DNA of 64,000 nucleotides from Pseudoselenomonas ruminantium (GCA_902780915.1 CACZHK010000015.1:1-64000), one strand, 5' to 3'; numbered from the stretch's first letter, positions 51,183-61,400 are shown. Notes: generated from the letters alone by a model not told the origin. Made by a program: numbers and translations.

Positions 51183-52189
51183 TCATCTCGTCTCCCTGTC
51201 CGCGGGAAATCACAATCTCGCCCTTGTCCTCCAGCGCTGACGACCTTCTGCTGTGCTTCCTCCACGTCCCTGATCTTCACAGGGCCCATGAATTCAATTT
51301 CTTCACGCAGCATATCTGCTGCACGCTTGGACATATTCCTGTAGACCTTGTCCGCCACTTCGCCCTGGGTGCCCTTGAGTGCCAGGGACAGATCCTTGGT
51401 ATCCACTTCTCTGAGCACCATCTGCAGGGAACGGTCGTCCAGCTGGACGATATCCTCGAACACGAACATGAGGCGCTTGATGTCCTCGGCCAGTTCCGGG
51501 CTGTCCACTTCCAAAGTCTCGATAATGGATTTCTCTGTAGTGCGGTCCACCCGGTTGAGGACTTCCACCACAGCCTTGATGCCGCCTGCGGTAGTGAAGT
51601 CCTGAGTGACCAGGGCCGACAGCTTTCTTTCCAGCACACGCTCCACCTCCCTGACAATATCCGGGGACGTGCGGTCCATGACCGCAATGCGCCGAGCCAC
51701 ATCCGCCTGTGATTCAGGCGGCAAGGACCCGAGGATGGTACTGGCCTGATCCGGTTCCAGATAAGCCATGATGAGGGCAATGGTCTGGGGATGCTCATTC
51801 TGGATGAAGTTCATGAGCTGGGATGGGTCAGTCTTCCTGAGGAAATCAAAGGGACGCACCTGGAGGCTGGTAGTAAGGCGGTTGATGATATCCATGGCCT
51901 TGTCGGCCCCCAGAGCCTTCTCCAGCACGTTCTGGGCATATTCCAAGCCACCGCTGGAGATGTAGTCGCGAGCCATGGCCATCTGGTAGAACTCGCTGAT
52001 GACCGCAGCCTTCTGCTCTGCGCTGACCTGCTTATGGTTGGCAATCTCCAGGGTGATTCTTTCGATTTCCTCATCATCCATATGCTGGAACAGCTTGGCC
52101 GAGTATTCCGGCCCCAATGCTATGAATAGTATGGCGGCTTTCTCTTGATTGGAAAGCTCTCCCTCTTCGTCATCATACATATCAGCCAT
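50978..52189 (-). CDS. fliG: flagellar motor switch protein FliG, C-terminally frameshifted
   Basis: The first ~318 residues are a normal FliG: N-terminal KAAILFIALGPEYSAKLFQHM, the middle EHPQTIALIMAYL, and the C-terminal torque domain with LVFEDIVQLDDRSLQMVLREVD-type helices. After VEEAQQKVVS the frame turns into a foreign Arg-rich tail of about 80 residues, ending at 50978 inside fliH. The family ending LEDKGEIVISRGQGDEMIV is intact in another frame and stops at 51175. About 11 nt seem to be missing near 51235. FliG is essential for rotation and C-ring assembly. The lost residues follow the charged torque helix, so function may be only partly affected. Confidence 0.93.
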   Translation of the reverse strand: MADMYDDEEGELSNQEKAAILFIALGPEYSAKLFQHMDDEEIERITLEIANHKQVSAEQKAAVISEFYQMAMARDYISSGGLEYAQNVLEKALGADKAMDIINRLTTSLQVRPFDFLRKTDPSQLMNFIQNEHPQTIALIMAYLEPDQASTILGSLPPESQADVARRIAVMDRTSPDIVREVERVLERKLSALVTQDFTTAGGIKAVVEVLNRVDRTTEKSIIETLEVDSPELAEDIKRLMFVFEDIVQLDDRSLQMVLREVDTKDLSLALKGTQGEVADKVYRNMSKRAADMLREEIEFMGPVKIRDVEEAQQKVVSAGGQGRDCDFPRTGRRDDCLRSSSTPSGRKLPAPSKRRRRPQSPRRQMRSREWTRRLWLACWRKSQPRNSGPRKCSAKPKLRLPL

Positions 52190-52195
52190 AAGCCA

Positions 52196-53785
52196 TCATT
52201 CCTCCGCCAACCAAGTCTTGATGAGCATAGCAACCTCCGCCGGTTTCTGGTCGATAAGCTGCTGCAGCGTCTGCTTCTCGGAAAGCTGCCTCTGCTCTTC
52301 CTCGGTAAGTTCTTCTTCTTCGATCTCTCCTGCTTCCACCAATGCCGCCCTTTCTGCAGCGATTCTCTTTTCCTCTTCCTCCTGAGCCACCCGGGCTGCT
52401 TCTGCAGCTGCGGCTTCCTCCTGCAGCCTCTTGCGACGGCGCATATAGAGCGCCAGGGCGATGAGGGCAACGATGAGGAGAGGAATGCCCACCTGCATGT
52501 AGAAGATGCGATCCTGACGATCCTTCTCTGCCTGCTCTGCGGCAGCCCTGCGGTCTGCAGCCTCAGTGCTGAAGGGCAGGGGCTCCACGGAAATGGTGTC
52601 GCCACGCTCAGCATTGATGCCGGCAGCGCTGGAAATGCTACGCATGATGCTCTCCTGCTGGGTTGTATTGATATCATCATTGACCAGCACTGCCACCGTC
52701 ATGCGCTTGATGGAGCCGGGAGAAGCCACCGTGCGCTGCTTCTCTTCATTTATCTCATAGTTTTTCGTGGATTCCTTTTTCTCGTAATTGGCATTGGCTG
52801 TGCCCTCCTGGGCTACATAGCCCGGCACATTGGACTCAATGCCGGCAGGGCCTCCGGGATTGTTGGAAGTACCCTCATATGTCTCATTTACATCCTGCTG
52901 GCTGCGGATGATGCCTGACTCGTCCACCACGGGCGTAAAGGTCTGGCGATCCGTCTGCCTGTCATCAAAGTCAAGCTCCACGCTGACCCGGGCAAAAGCC
53001 CTGCCCTCGCCCAGCGACTGGTCAAGGAGGCTCTGGATATTCTTCTGGATGTTATCCTGAACCTTCCTGGTCATCTCCAGCTGGGTCATGGTCTTCTGCT
53101 TGACGTTCTGCTCATCGTCTTCATCAGGATCATTGAGTATCTGCCCGGTGTCATCCACAATGGTGATATTTTCAGGCTGCAGCCCCTGGATGCTGTGAGC
53201 AGCCAGGTTCACAATGCCCTTGATTTCCTTTTTGGAAAGCTCGATGTTGGGACGCAGCCTCAGCATGATGGATGCCGTAGCAGGCTTCTCATTCTTCTTG
53301 TACAGGCTATCTTCCGGCAGCACGATGTGTACCCTGGCCTTCTCCACCGCCGCTATCTGCTCGATGGTGCGGGTGAGCTCACCCTGGAGGGCCTGAAGGT
53401 AGTTCACCTTGTTCTGGAACTCCGTGACTCCCAGCTTGCTGTCATCAAAGATCTCAAAGCCTTTCTGTCCCCTGGGCAGGCCCTGGGTAGACAAATCCAG
53501 CCTGGCGTCGTGGACATTCTTGGATGGTACCAGGATATTGGTTCCCAGCTTCGTCTCCTGTATCTCATATTCTATTTTGCTTTCTTTGAGCTTTGCTGCC
53601 ACCTCGCCAGCATCCTTGGTTTCCATGCCTGTGAACAAAGGCACCATATCCGGCTTGCTGCCATACCAGAAGCTTACCCCCAGTATGACGAGGAGGAGAG
53701 CCAAAGCGGATCCTAACATAATGTAACGCTGTCGTTTGGTAAACTTCTCCCACAGCGCCAGATACCGCTCTTTCCAATCTCCCAT
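52196..53785 (-). CDS. fliF: flagellar MS-ring protein FliF
   Basis: A 529-aa MS-ring protein. The first membrane helix is at about residues 20-42 (YIMLGSALALLLVILGVSF) and the second near 440 (VGIPLLIVALIALALYM). YscJ-type ring-building motifs lie between them (DARLDLSTQGLPRGQKGFEIFDD in parts). The cytosolic C-terminus (about 490-529) binds FliG. It follows fliE. Confidence 0.95.
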   Translation of the reverse strand: MGDWKERYLALWEKFTKRQRYIMLGSALALLLVILGVSFWYGSKPDMVPLFTGMETKDAGEVAAKLKESKIEYEIQETKLGTNILVPSKNVHDARLDLSTQGLPRGQKGFEIFDDSKLGVTEFQNKVNYLQALQGELTRTIEQIAAVEKARVHIVLPEDSLYKKNEKPATASIMLRLRPNIELSKKEIKGIVNLAAHSIQGLQPENITIVDDTGQILNDPDEDDEQNVKQKTMTQLEMTRKVQDNIQKNIQSLLDQSLGEGRAFARVSVELDFDDRQTDRQTFTPVVDESGIIRSQQDVNETYEGTSNNPGGPAGIESNVPGYVAQEGTANANYEKKESTKNYEINEEKQRTVASPGSIKRMTVAVLVNDDINTTQQESIMRSISSAAGINAERGDTISVEPLPFSTEAADRRAAAEQAEKDRQDRIFYMQVGIPLLIVALIALALYMRRRKRLQEEAAAAEAARVAQEEEEKRIAAERAALVEAGEIEEEELTEEEQRQLSEKQTLQQLIDQKPAEVAMLIKTWLAEE

Positions 53786-53820
53786 GGTCTCAATCCCTTC
53801 GCGTCATCATTTAAGCCCCA

Positions 53821-54123
53821 TCAAACTTGCATGCGCATGATTTCCTGATAGGCCTGCGTAGCCCTGTTGCGCAGCTGCAGGGTCAGCTGCAGGGCAAGCT
53901 CGGCCTTCTGGGCCGCCACTACGACTTGCGATATATCCTCTGCTCTGCCAGCGGCCAGAAGGGCATTCTGGCGGTCTGATTCTATCTGCAGGTTATTAAC
54001 CTCTTTAAGAGCGCCCTTCAGGTAATCAGCAAAGCTCTGCACTTCCTGCGGCTGCTCTGTCTCTCCTAAATGGCTGGTAGCGTGCATGCTCACCGGCGTC
54101 ATCTGCAAAGGCTCTATTTCCAT
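53821..54123 (-). CDS. fliE: flagellar hook-basal body protein FliE
   Basis: A 100-aa rod-MS ring adaptor. FADYLKGALKEVNNLQIESD and the C-terminal AELALQLTLQLRNRATQAYQEIMRMQV (in parts) are the family pattern. It lies between flgC and fliF. Confidence 0.93.
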   Translation of the reverse strand: MEIEPLQMTPVSMHATSHLGETEQPQEVQSFADYLKGALKEVNNLQIESDRQNALLAAGRAEDISQVVVAAQKAELALQLTLQLRNRATQAYQEIMRMQV

Positions 54124-54161
54124 AGATATCCCCCTCCCCCTTCAAGCCTTGTCAGCTATTC

Positions 54162-54608
54162 TCATTTGCCAATATCCAGGGTCTTCATATACATGGACTT
54201 AGCAGCATTGATAGTGGTGGTGTTGGCCTCATAGGCTCTGGAGGCGGTGATCATATCCACCATCTCCGCCACCACGTTCACATTGGGTCGTTCCACATAG
54301 CCCTCGGCGTTGGCATCGGGATGCCCCGGGTCGTAGACCAGAGGGCCCTGCTCATTGTCCTCCCGGATCATCACAGCCCTCACACCTTCACCGGCTTTGA
54401 GCTTGTTCATGGACTTTTCCAGGAAGTCGTTGAAGGTTTTCTTCCCCGTCCCCCTGGGCTCAAAAACCACGAAGCGGCGGTGGTAGGCTCCTCCCCGCTC
54501 GGTCCTGGTGGTATTGGCATTGGCTATATTGTTGGAAATCACATCCATGCGCAGCCGTTCGGCGGTGAGGCCGGATGCTGCCGTGTCTATCCCCATGAAC
54601 ATGCTCAT
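54162..54608 (-). CDS. flgC: flagellar basal-body rod protein FlgC
   Basis: A 148-aa rod protein. The N-terminal GIDTAASGLTAERLRMDVISNNIANANTTRT (in parts) and the C-terminal YVERPNVNVVAEMVDMITASRAYEANTTTINAAK (in parts) are the flagellar rod/hook signatures. It follows flgB. Confidence 0.95.
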   Translation of the reverse strand: MSMFMGIDTAASGLTAERLRMDVISNNIANANTTRTERGGAYHRRFVVFEPRGTGKKTFNDFLEKSMNKLKAGEGVRAVMIREDNEQGPLVYDPGHPDANAEGYVERPNVNVVAEMVDMITASRAYEANTTTINAAKSMYMKTLDIGK

Positions 54609-54645
54609 AACATTACCTCTTGCTTTCCTGCCTGCTCAGGGGCCG

Positions 54646-55068
54646 TCAGCCTTGGCCGCTGGTCATGACATTCTTCATCTTGGTGACAAAGCCTCCCAAC
54701 TGGGTGGCCATAGTATTATAATACAGCTGATTCTTGGCCATGTTGGCCATTTCCACATCGATGTCCACATTGTTGTGATCCACACGCATGGTGGTGGTAT
54801 CATCCATCTCTATGACAGGCTGCGCCTTTCCCCGCAGGGAGATGGGCAGATGACGGTCATGAGTGCGGACTATATCAAGCTTGCCCTGCTCATCATCAAG
54901 ATGAAGCTCCTTGGCCAGCAGTTCCTCAAAATCAACATAGCTGCGCTTGAATTTCGGCGTATTCACATTGGCAATATTGTCGCTGATCACCTCATGGCGC
55001 ATAGTAGCGGCCTTCATGCCTCTGGACAAATAATCAAAATTTGGCGCATTCATAATCTGTTCCAGCAT
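54646..55068 (-). CDS. flgB: flagellar basal-body rod protein FlgB
   Basis: A rod protein of about 140 aa. MRHEVISDNIANVNTPKFKRSYVDFEELL (in parts) is the FlgB N-terminal motif, with a C-terminal helix NQLYYNTMATQLGGFVTKMKNVM (in parts). The start at 55068 is favoured by similarity (MLEQIMNAPNF); an ATG at 55092 is in frame but has no ribosome site, and the site before 55068 is also weak. It is the first gene of the flagellar cluster. Confidence 0.92.
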   Translation of the reverse strand: MLEQIMNAPNFDYLSRGMKAATMRHEVISDNIANVNTPKFKRSYVDFEELLAKELHLDDEQGKLDIVRTHDRHLPISLRGKAQPVIEMDDTTTMRVDHNNVDIDVEMANMAKNQLYYNTMATQLGGFVTKMKNVMTSGQG

Positions 55069-55143
55069 GAGCGGGACCCACTTCCTTTCCATAATAGCCC
55101 AAAGCGTCCCTTATGTACAGACTTCTAAGAAGATATTTTCTAC

Positions 55144-55172
55144 AAAATACACTTTTATCCTGCCCAAAGCAA
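55144..55172 (-). promoter_or_regulatory. possible promoter of the flagellar cluster
   Basis: TTGCTT and TATTTT with a 17-bp spacer on the minus strand, about 75 nt before flgB. The match is modest. No sigma-54 (GG-N10-GC) or sigma-28 element was seen in this gap. Confidence 0.4.
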
Positions 55173-55208
55173 GATTTTTTTCCTCAGGAGGCTTGATTTG
55201 CACCCCGT

Positions 55209-55245
55209 CTGCGCAAAAAAGAAGACCATCCTCGATGGGGGACGG
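55209..55245 (-). terminator. terminator after the DUF4127 gene
   Basis: AAGGCCGTC and GATGGTCTT (with G-U pairs) form a 9-bp stem, followed on the minus strand by CTTTTTTG. It isolates the flagellar cluster from the genes upstream. Confidence 0.8.
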
Positions 55246-55257
55246 CCTTGCTCGAGA

Positions 55258-56898
55258 TCATTTCTTGAAGTAATCCATGGGATAAAGTTCCTTGGCATGG
55301 ACGATATCTGCCTCGAACATACGATTCCAGGGAAAATGAACTTCTATCTCCCTGAGAGATTCAAAGGGAGGGAAATTGCTGTCCACAAAGCGCTGCATCA
55401 TGCGGGCTGAGCGCTCAGACACAGCCCGGAGCTTGCCGTCCAGGCTGCCGTAGACCCCATCGCCCCGCAACCAGGTGAGCTGGCGGGCAATGGTGTTCCT
55501 GACATTGGCCTGATAGGCCCAATCATCCAGGTAGCGAGTGAGGAGCAGGTCATTCACAGCCTCCGCCTTCATGCGCTTCGCCAGCATGCCCTCGCCGATG
55601 ACGAATCCCGAGCTGTTGGTGGGTGTATTCCAGCCACTGTAGGCCTTGAGCTTGAAGAGCATGTCTTTCTTCCTGAGATTTTCCATCAGGGCATTGTCAG
55701 AGCCGTTGGCATAGGCTACATCCGCAATGGCCACAGGATAGCCCTTATCCAAATATTCCTTCACTATGTCCGCAAAGTAATCAGTGCCCTCCCGTGAACT
55801 GCCATCATTGCTGCGCCAGTTGGCCTCATAAGTCTTGCCGTTTGGGTTGGTATTCACGGCCAGCACCAGATCTGCCTTCTCAGGCGAGCTTACCTGCATG
55901 CCTCCCCCAACGTTGATGGCAGAATCAATGGAGGCTCCCATGGTCTCATCCGAATAAGCAGGGATGGTCTTGGGACCTCGCCCCCAATTATAGCGCACGT
56001 AGACAAAGGGCACATCGCGCTGTATGTCATTCACGGCCCTTGCCAAGAGCAGCATGCCTATTTCATCAATGCCAGCTATGGCCTGGAATTTGCTCTTTTC
56101 AAGCTTGCCCGCAGCCGATAGCAGGTGGCGGTTCTCCATATGTGTCTGGGAAAGGGGAGCATTGTCATCGCGGCCCAGCACCATATAACTGAAGGTGTCA
56201 GCCCCCGCAAGTTTCAGCAGGCTCTCATTGGCAGCGTAGTTCTTCTTTCTGCGTCCCAGCCAATCCTGCAGGTCCTTCTTCGGTATCAGCCGTTCAAGGA
56301 AGGAAACTTCCTTCTTCTCACGGGGGGTTAGGCCTTCCGTTTCCTCCTTGTCCTTCAGCCCGGTATATCTGAAGATGTCAGCTCCATAGCGCCTGTAGTA
56401 TTCAGGTTCCTCATGCCCTGAAGCCTCCCCGTTCCTGGGGGTGCGCATGATGGAACTGAAGACATATATCTGCATATGGGGATGCTTTGCACGGAAAGTC
56501 TTGAAACGAGCTACCCTGGCCTCTACCTCAGCCTGGGAATAATTGTGCTTGCGGGATCCCACCAGGCTGCCGTAAAGCATGGCATCCGAGGAAATCACCG
56601 CCGCATTTGCCTCCTCAGAATTTGCCTCCAGCCACTGCCAGAGCACCTCCGGATTGCCCAGATTCGTGCGGTTCCCCAGTTTCTCGTCCGGGGGCACCAC
56701 TACCTGATAGCCCAGCTTCTCCACCACTTCTGCCGTCTGCTTATTGGAAATGGGGCGGCCATCATGGGGCACATAGATGATCTTCGGCACGGGATTTGCC
56801 ACTTTCTTCCGCGCCTGCCCCGCCATAGGCAGCAGAAGCAGGGCAGCGGAAAAGACCGCCGCCACAACCATAAATCTTTTTCCCATTTTATTTCTCAT
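55258..56898 (-). CDS. DUF4127 family exported protein
   Basis: A 546-aa protein with an N-terminal signal-like segment (FMVVAAVFSAALLLLPMAGQA). After it come PKIIYVPHDGRPISNKQTAEVV, AAVISSDAMLYGSLVGSR, GRDDNAPLSQTHMENRHL and GIDEIGMLLLAR, blocks I associate with DUF4127, a family of unknown function. Conserved Asp/His/Arg residues in several of them suggest an enzyme with a polar site. The start at 56898 has GAGGG 5 nt upstream. It overlaps the preceding gene by 11 nt and ends at a terminator. Confidence 0.8.
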   Translation of the reverse strand: MRNKMGKRFMVVAAVFSAALLLLPMAGQARKKVANPVPKIIYVPHDGRPISNKQTAEVVEKLGYQVVVPPDEKLGNRTNLGNPEVLWQWLEANSEEANAAVISSDAMLYGSLVGSRKHNYSQAEVEARVARFKTFRAKHPHMQIYVFSSIMRTPRNGEASGHEEPEYYRRYGADIFRYTGLKDKEETEGLTPREKKEVSFLERLIPKKDLQDWLGRRKKNYAANESLLKLAGADTFSYMVLGRDDNAPLSQTHMENRHLLSAAGKLEKSKFQAIAGIDEIGMLLLARAVNDIQRDVPFVYVRYNWGRGPKTIPAYSDETMGASIDSAINVGGGMQVSSPEKADLVLAVNTNPNGKTYEANWRSNDGSSREGTDYFADIVKEYLDKGYPVAIADVAYANGSDNALMENLRKKDMLFKLKAYSGWNTPTNSSGFVIGEGMLAKRMKAEAVNDLLLTRYLDDWAYQANVRNTIARQLTWLRGDGVYGSLDGKLRAVSERSARMMQRFVDSNFPPFESLREIEVHFPWNRMFEADIVHAKELYPMDYFKK

Positions 56899-57613
56899 GC
56901 TGACCCTCATTATTCCCTGTCTTTATCTCATCCCTTTTGTCTCTGAGGATCCCCTTCAGATCTGCTTTCACATCATCGGGTATATGGAGTTCCGTCTGAA
57001 ACTCTATGCCGTTTTCCTTGGGAACAGCTCCCTTGATTTCAATCATGTCCAGCAGCCTGTGGCCGTGGAAGCGAGTCTGGCCAAAGGCAGAGGCAGCCAG
57101 TACCTGGCCGCAGTCAACCTTCACGTCGTTGTGGCTGATCTCCACAGGCAGCTTCTCCATGAACTCCGCCTTTCCCACCATGCGCTCCACCATGGACAGG
57201 GATACCCTGGAGAATATCCAGGACATGAGACCATGGCCGGGCAGTTTCTTCTTCTGCACCTGATAGACCATATAAGTTTTATCGCCCTTATGGACAAATT
57301 CCTTGATCTTGCCTGAGAGATTCAGCTTTCCCTGCTGCGTAGAAGCCTCAATATCCAGCTTGCCATTTTCGTGAGAATGGAGCGCAATGCTGCTGAGGCC
57401 CTGCTGAGGATTTTTCTGCAGCCCCTGCATCAGAGCCTCATTGATTACCTCGTCGGGTACAAAAAGCTTGCCTTCGCTGATTTCCTTCAAGCTTTCCTTG
57501 GACCAGGTGCCACGCACCACTTTGAGAGCAGGTCCATAATCCTGCACCTTCTCCTTGAGCTCTGCCCAATCTATCTTCTGGACCTGCTCAACCCATGCTG
57601 CTGGTAAATCCAT
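56888..57613 (-). CDS. conserved hypothetical protein, unknown
   Basis: A 241-aa protein that I do not recognise. It has no signal peptide or clear membrane segment. The middle part (IALHSHENGKLDIEAST, then GKLNLSGKIKEFVH and MVYQVQKKKLPG) looks like alternating beta strands, and the second half has LPVEISHNDVKVDCGQVL and LLDMIEIKGAVPKENGI. The pattern recalls lipid-binding or DUF2993-like beta-barrel proteins, but I cannot support the match. It is coupled to the DUF2225 gene before it (stop and start share a base) and to DUF4127 after it. Confidence 0.6.
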   Translation of the reverse strand: MDLPAAWVEQVQKIDWAELKEKVQDYGPALKVVRGTWSKESLKEISEGKLFVPDEVINEALMQGLQKNPQQGLSSIALHSHENGKLDIEASTQQGKLNLSGKIKEFVHKGDKTYMVYQVQKKKLPGHGLMSWIFSRVSLSMVERMVGKAEFMEKLPVEISHNDVKVDCGQVLAASAFGQTRFHGHRLLDMIEIKGAVPKENGIEFQTELHIPDDVKADLKGILRDKRDEIKTGNNEGQHEK

Positions 57614-58311
57614 TAACTGCCTTCCTCCTCCACGCTATCCTTCTTGGCAGCCCGCACATCCTCCCAGAGATTGCGGGTCTTGTCATAGAGTTTGGGGTCA
57701 TTAGCTCTGATATTGTTGTCCCCAATGATCCTCGAGAGATACTGGGTGGACTTTTCCATCTCGCCCATGCGGTAATAGATAGCCCCTATGAGGTACATGC
57801 AGAGACCATCCGACATGCCGTTTATGGGATACGACTCCGTGGTGAGGGACTTGTCATAGAGTTCTGCCGCCCGCCCCAGCATCTCGATCTCATTCTCTTT
57901 CTCCCCGGCATCGCGGTACACCCAGGCCAGCATGAGATAGAGGCCTGCCCTGCGGTTCAGGGACGCTCCCAGCATTTCCGCATAGAAGATGCCCAGCTTG
58001 AAGGAAGCCACAGCCTCGGCCTTGCCCCTATCTTCCACAAACTCCAGGGCCATCTTCCGTCCAGCCAAGAAAGCTGCCACCTTTTCTTTGTGATTGGCAG
58101 GCATGCTGCCCACAAAAATCTTTTCTTCAGCTGCAAAGCCGCAGTGCTCGCAGAACCAGATCTTGTAATAATAAGGATTGAAATCCTTATAGTGGACACA
58201 CATATCCTCATCGGTGCTCAGGGTAATGAGCCGAGCCTTGCTTTTTGCCACCCTTGTCATCTTGCCGCAAATAGGGCACTTCTTCTCCACCACAAAGGTA
58301 TATTCGCTCAT
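57613..58311 (-). CDS. DUF2225 family protein (zinc-ribbon plus TPR-like helices)
   Basis: A 232-aa protein. CPICGK (residues 12-17) and CEHCGF (about 54-59) are likely to bind one zinc. The rest is TPR-like helices (LYLMLAWVYRDAGEKENEIEM, LIGAIYYRMGEMEKSTQYLSRII). DUF2225 proteins are common in clostridia and Negativicutes; their function is unknown. It is the first gene of a three-gene operon with the unknown and DUF4127 genes. Confidence 0.82.
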   Translation of the reverse strand: MSEYTFVVEKKCPICGKMTRVAKSKARLITLSTDEDMCVHYKDFNPYYYKIWFCEHCGFAAEEKIFVGSMPANHKEKVAAFLAGRKMALEFVEDRGKAEAVASFKLGIFYAEMLGASLNRRAGLYLMLAWVYRDAGEKENEIEMLGRAAELYDKSLTTESYPINGMSDGLCMYLIGAIYYRMGEMEKSTQYLSRIIGDNNIRANDPKLYDKTRNLWEDVRAAKKDSVEEEGS

Positions 58312-58369
58312 GGCATGTACCTCCCATCTATCAAATTACCGCTGTCTTAATAGCATACCACAAATTCAT

Positions 58370-58415
58370 GAAAAAATGAATCAGAGGATTGCCGCCAAGA
58401 CGGCAATCCTCTGAT
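58370..58415 (-). terminator. terminator after the GH13-GH77 gene
   Basis: A perfect 15-bp stem (ATCAGAGGATTGCCG with CGGCAATCCTCTGAT) and a 6-nt loop are followed on the minus strand by TCATTTTTTC. Strong terminator between the glycogen genes and the DUF2225 operon. Confidence 0.92.
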
Positions 58416-58438
58416 CCGTTTCTCAAAAACACCTGTTG

Positions 58439-61400
58439 TCAGCGCTCATAACGAACGCAAAGCTGCCTGAGTCTTTCCACGTCTACCTCCATGAGGTAGC
58501 CAGGCTTCAGGCACCACTTCCAGTTGAAGCCCACAGTGCCCGGAGTATTCATGCGGCTGCGCTCGTCCAGGGTCAGAAGATCCTGCATGGGCACCATGGC
58601 CAGACGGGCATCGCTTGCATAGGCAAATTCAATCAGCTTCTCGCAGATCTCCTTGGGCCTGTCGCTCCTGGCATGGAGGAGTTCTGCCACGGCAGCTCCC
58701 ATGGCATCGTCCACATCATGGTTGTACCAGCCCACGGTGGTGTTGTTGTCGTGGGTGCCGGTGTAAACAACGCTGTTCTCTGGCGCCACGAAGCCAAAGC
58801 GGCCCATGTCACCGAAATGCAGGGCGAAGTGCAGCACTTTCATGCCCGGGAAGCCACAGGCATCTCTTAGGGCCTCCACCTCGTCTGTGATGATGCCCAG
58901 GTCTTCTGCCACGATGGGCATATGACCCAATTCCTTCCGTATCTCATCAAAGAAGGGCTTGCAGGGACCCTTGAGCCAGCGGCCATTGATAGCTGTCTCC
59001 GCTTTGCCGTCCACTTCCCAATAAGACTCGAAGCCGCGGAAGTGATCTACACGCACGATGTCCACCAGTTCGTAGAGTTTCCTGAAGCGCTTCTTCCACC
59101 AGTCATAATTCTCAGCCTGCATAGCCTGCCAATTGTACTGGGGATTGCCCCAGAGCTGGCCTGTAGCGCTGAAATAATCTGGCGGTACCCCCGCAACGGT
59201 CTTGGCCGTGCCGTCAGGGTTGAGATCAAAGAGCTTCTGATTGGCCCAGGCATCGGCACTGTCATGGGAAACGAAGATGGGCATATCGCCCATGATGGCC
59301 ACTCCATGCTCCCTAGCATATTCATGCAGCTTCTGCCACTGAGCGTGGAAGAGATACTGCAAAAACTTCTCGTAGCCTATAGTCTCTTTGAGCTTCCCTG
59401 CTGTGACCTCCAGAGCCTGCTTGTCTCTGTGCTTCAAAGCATTGGGCCACTCGATCCAGGAAGCACCCTTCTGATCCTTCTGGATAGCCATGAAAAGGGC
59501 ATAGTCATCCAGCCAATAGGCCTCACGCTGGCAGAAGGCCTCGTACTCCCCATCCTTGTCCGCCTCTTTGGCAAACTTGGCGTAAGCCTTCTTCAGGCAC
59601 TTGCTCTTAAAGGCCTGCACCCGCTCGAAGTCCACGAAGGAGCCGCCCCCGGCATAGGGCAGGCGGGCCTCGGCAGCAGAAAGCCAGCCCTTCTCTATAA
59701 GCTCGTCAATGTCAATGAGCAGCGGATTGCCCGCAAAGGCCGAAGGGGACTGATAAGGGGAATAGCCAAAGCCCACAGGCCCCAGGGGCAGGATCTGCCA
59801 GACAGTCTGGCCTGCTTTCTGCAGGAAGTCTATGAACTTGTAGGCCTCCTTGCCGAAATCGCCTATGCCGTACTTGGAAGGCAGGCAGGTGGGATGCAGC
59901 AGCACGCCTGCCTGGCGGGGATACTTGCGGACTGGCTTCACGGCCTTCAGCACTAAGGGCTTCAGATCCTGCAGCTTCAGATGCAGGCGGCCACGCACCA
60001 CGTAGTAGCGCTCCCTGCCTTCCGACAGCACATCCTCAAGCTCACCCGACACGAAATCGCTTACATCTATATCTATGTGCTCCCACTCTGCATTGCGGTT
60101 GAAAGCAACTATGAAGACGCCGTCCTCTGCGCTCTGGCCGAAGACATCCCTGCCTCCTCGGATAACTCTGGCATAGGCTATGACATTGCCAGCGGCATAG
60201 AGAGGCAGCACCTCCCCCGTCTGGAGCACCTGATTCTCATTGCGGAGCTGGATGAGCTTCCTGTAGATTGCCTGGATTTCTTCATCTCCCCCACTCCACT
60301 TGTAGGGACGGCGGTTGTAAGGATCCTTGAAGCCCTCCATGCCGATCTCATCGCCATAATAGATGCAGGGCACCCCGGGATAAGTCATTTGCCAGGCTGC
60401 TGCCATGATAAGGCGCGCCTTGCCCAATGAATAGTGGACATGATCCATCTTAGCCCGGGACTGCTCCACGGCAGGCATGCCATCATAGTAGGGTGCCTCG
60501 CCCAAGAAGGTGATGGCCCTGTGCACGTCATGGCTGCCAATGAGATTCATCATGGCGTAGAAATTTTCCTTGGGGTAATTTTCCCTGAGGCTGGTGAAAC
60601 GCCTGGCGGCCAGATTGCCATCAATCTTGCCCATGAGGAAATCAAAGAGAATTTCCCTGAAAGGATAGTTCATGGCGGAGTCCATTTCCTGGCCGCAGAG
60701 ATACTCCCTGGGCACCCCATAGGCCACCTTGTGTGAGGCATCCTCCCAGACCTCGCCGATCATCACGGCCTCGGGATTGGTTTTCTTGAGCTCCGCATAG
60801 AAGCTCTGGGAGAAAGGCTCCGGCAGCTCGTCGATGACATCAAGGCGCCAGCCCATGACTCCTTCCTTCATCCAGTGATGCAACACGCTGTCCTCGCCAC
60901 TGATGATGAATTTCATATAAGAAGGATTGGTTTCCTGCACATTGGGCAGGGTATTGAAATCCCACCAGCTGTCATACTCATGGGGCCAGTTGCGGAAGCA
61001 GAACCATTCGTAGTAAGGGGAATCCTTAGACTGGTAGGCCCCCACCGTGTCGTACTCCCCCTTGCGGTTGAAGTAGCGGCTGTTGCTGCCCGTATGGCTG
61101 AAGACACCGTCTATGATTATGCGGATGCCCTTTTCTTTGGCAGCCTCAATGAGATGCTTGAAATCCTCATTGGTGCCGAGGATCGGGTCTACCTTGTGGT
61201 AGTCACCGGTGTCATAGTGGTGGTTGCTCTCCGACTCAAAGACGGGGTTCAGATAGATGACAGAAATCCCCAGGTCCTTTAGATAATCCAGCTTCTCCTC
61301 GATGCCCTTCAGATTGCCACCGAAAAAGTCGTAAGCCACGATTTCCTTGGTATCAGGGTCCTTGTAATAGCAAGGGTCATCCTCCCAGTGAGCGTGGTAC

